Of a DNA stretch of 64,000 bases, positions 62,601-64,000 are shown piece after piece. Position numbers and translations under genes: made by a program. The first letter of the stretch is position 1; every line of letters begins with the position of its first letter. Below the pieces are notes generated by a model. It was not told the DNA's origin, did not search any database, and saw nothing but the letters and a program-made list of their open reading frames with translations. The stretch covers positions 992,001 through 1,056,000 of the forward strand of contig JADILM010000003.1 of the NCBI GenBank assembly GCA_016617785.1, read 5' to 3'. The DNA comes from Sporobolomyces roseus. Taxonomy: Eukaryota; Basidiomycota; Microbotryomycetes; Sporidiobolales; Sporidiobolaceae.

Positions 62601-63603
62601 AAAGAGACGAAGAAGAATGAACCCCATCAAGCCGATCCTCCTCCGCCCGTTCAATCATCATCCTCGAACGCACCTGTAGCTGGAGTCCCCTCTTCGTCCT
62701 CCCTTACGATCGCTCAAGTTCCCGCTCCCGAAGCTCCTTCCTCGGATTCTCCTCCCTCGGATTCTCCTCCCTCCGATTCTCCTCCCTCCGATTCTCCTAT
62801 GGCAGATCCTCTCGCGTCCCCGATGGCTCAGCGAACTTCAGTACTCTATGCACCATCAGCTGGAGATTTCCCTCAAAGCGGTAGTCGAAAAGGTTCGAGT
62901 GTGGTTGGTCAGCTCAGTCAGACGTTCGCAACGGGATTGCACGGCACTCCTTGGCTCGATGTCACTGTCTGCACTTGTGGTGAAGGTCACACCTCTTCGG
63001 TGTGTCCTGATCCCAACTGTCGCGCAAGGTAAGCATTCAAGTCATCACCGTCGAAAACTTGCGAAATCTGACGTTTCGTCCGCGATCATTAATAGTGTCA
63101 TCAATCCTCGTCGAAATGGATCCGCCAAGTTCTCCTCACTCAATCGAATCAAAACGTGTCTTCCAAGTAAGAGCGTCGACCACCGAGATGGTCTCGCCGG
63201 TACCAACATCGCCGCCATCATGTACCAAGTTTCGCACGGAATCCATCAGAATCCTCTCTCTCTAGACGTAGCTCAGAAGATGGACAACGGAAACCGCTAT
63301 ACGCCTCATCAAGTGGACTCCGTCGGAAAGGAAATCGCCGCAACCCTCTCAACGACGAAAAATATCGAGGAGCAACGATCCTTGATGGAGCGTCTTCACC
63401 AAGCTACTACGGAACCAGATGCAAACATCGCTACGTTGCGAGCGACGCTTCGAGGTGGACCCGTGGATGACGAGAGCGATGTCGAGTCGGATGAGTCGGA
63501 GGAGGTCGAACCGAAGAAGCGAAGGAAGAAGAGACGAGGAAGAAAGGGAAAAGGACGAGTTGCAAAGAGCGTTGATTATGATGATCCTGTCAACGATGAT
63601 TAG
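56634..63603 (+). CDS. 2118-residue multi-exon protein, unidentified, with C-terminal TnpB/Fanzor-like zinc-knuckle and HRD motif
   Basis: I do not recognise this protein. Ten exons (56634-56913, 56983-57573, 57646-57695, 57767-59240, 59305-59729, 59792-60598, 60666-61284, 61359-62123, 62191-63028, 63096-63603) join in frame over their whole length with normal splice sites, giving 2118 residues. The N-terminus is MGTPPVWSYLFRKGGRG. Residues 250-310 and about 675-760 are acidic and disordered. Ordered-looking blocks are around 412-560 (VVVYRGVAVARMWKAMGW), 800-930 (GVKNVHVLLWQFFSWIRQV), 941-1110 and 1240-1420 (GAVFIMDALFKTHFGHR, HYHIGVNDPRYFS). Proline-rich stretches follow. Residues 1931-1947 hold a Cys cluster (C-x1-C-x8-C-x4-C), and 1979 onward HRDGLAGTNIAAIM. 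The order zinc knuckle, then RD..A..NI resembles TnpB/Fanzor C-termini. The tail is acidic, then basic (KKRRKKRRGRKGKG). A nuclease or transposon-derived role is a hypothesis only. Confidence 0.7.
62739..62798 (+). repeat. four tandem 15-bp units encoding SDSPP
   Basis: Four near-identical 15-base units in exon 9 of the giant gene encode SDSPP three times and a final SDSP. The units differ by single synonymous changes (TCG/TCC for Ser). This is a small coding minisatellite in a disordered part of the protein. Confidence 0.85.
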
Positions 63604-64000
63604 TGTGTCTCATCGTTTGTGTATCCCCAAGTCTCATTTGTTCAGCGCTCTCGAGTGATTTGTTTTCAATTTTCGAAAATCGTATCTAGTTTGGAAAGAA
63701 TCGACGTTCATGTGGATCTCACGATAGAACTCTGATAGTCATCGTCTCTCGCGAGGGTGCTTGACTCGTTGACGTCTTCCGAGAGTCGGTCACCAAGAGA
63801 TGAAGCTAGCCCGTCACGAGGATCCTCTCAGTCGTTCCGTCTCGATCGCCGCGCATCTTGACTTCTCGTCATCGGCCGATTGAGTAATCGACAGCTTATT
63901 GCACGTTTCAGCCCTTCCGAGTGATGCTATACGACCGTCCAAATACGATCTTTCGTCCGGAGCAAAACTTCGTGGACCGCTCGTTCCGATCCCTGCTTCT
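63604..64000. other. 3' flank of the giant gene to the window end
   Basis: No coding feature or RNA gene recognised. It probably contains the 3' UTR of the giant gene and the flank of whatever lies beyond the window. Confidence 0.4.

Overview
The window looks like nuclear DNA from a basidiomycete fungus. Almost every gene is broken by short (about 50-100 nt) GT..AG introns, many with a CTGAC-like branch point just before the acceptor. Genes lie on both strands with small gaps, and the protein set is typically fungal. GC content looks close to 50%. A yeast-forming lineage such as Pucciniomycotina or Tremellomycetes is possible, but I cannot place it further from sequence alone. I find 21 protein-coding genes, no rRNA, no convincing tRNA, no CRISPR array and no intact classical transposon.

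Layout. 0-10 kb: the DEAD-box helicase DRS1 (minus, its C-terminal end outside the window), divergent from the mitochondrial helicase SUV3 (plus), then a RhoGAP protein (minus). 10-24 kb: an epoxide hydrolase-like enzyme, a tiny one-pass membrane protein, an F-box protein, a mitochondrial P-loop ATPase, the Golgi Ca2+/Mn2+ pump PMR1, a disordered nuclear-type protein, and the KEOPS subunit PCC1, whose start codon is 28 bp from that of its divergent neighbour. 24-33 kb: a disordered protein, DNA ligase IV with many introns, and an RWDD2-like protein. 33-41.5 kb: a secreted protein with Kex2-type sites, ribosomal protein eS7, an NGL/CCR4-type exonuclease, a complex I NDUFA5-like subunit, and a RING-CH membrane ubiquitin ligase. 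41.7-53.6 kb: the giant lipid-transfer protein VPS13. 54-55 kb: an Mpv17/PMP22 protein. 56.6-63.6 kb: a 10-exon gene for a 2118-residue protein that I do not recognise.

Most genes are unrelated housekeeping functions: ribosome assembly and translation (DRS1, eS7), RNA processing and tRNA modification (NGL-like, PCC1), mitochondria (SUV3, the P-loop ATPase, NDUFA5), membranes and trafficking (PMR1, VPS13, RING-CH, Mpv17), and DNA repair (LIG4). There is no sign of a co-regulated cluster apart from the head-to-head pairs DRS1/SUV3, ATPase/PMR1, PCC1/its neighbour, and VPS13/Mpv17.

The most interesting object is the last gene. Its C-terminus has a Cys knuckle followed by an HRD-x-L-A-x-x-N-I string that resembles the zinc ribbon and third RuvC motif of TnpB/Fanzor nucleases, inside a very large, otherwise unfamiliar protein. 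Other points worth checking are a RhoGAP domain lacking the arginine finger, a PMR1 pump with Ser in place of the conserved Lys of the KGA motif, a degenerate Walker B in the mitochondrial ATPase, a probable GC-AG intron, and two long introns in the eS7 gene.
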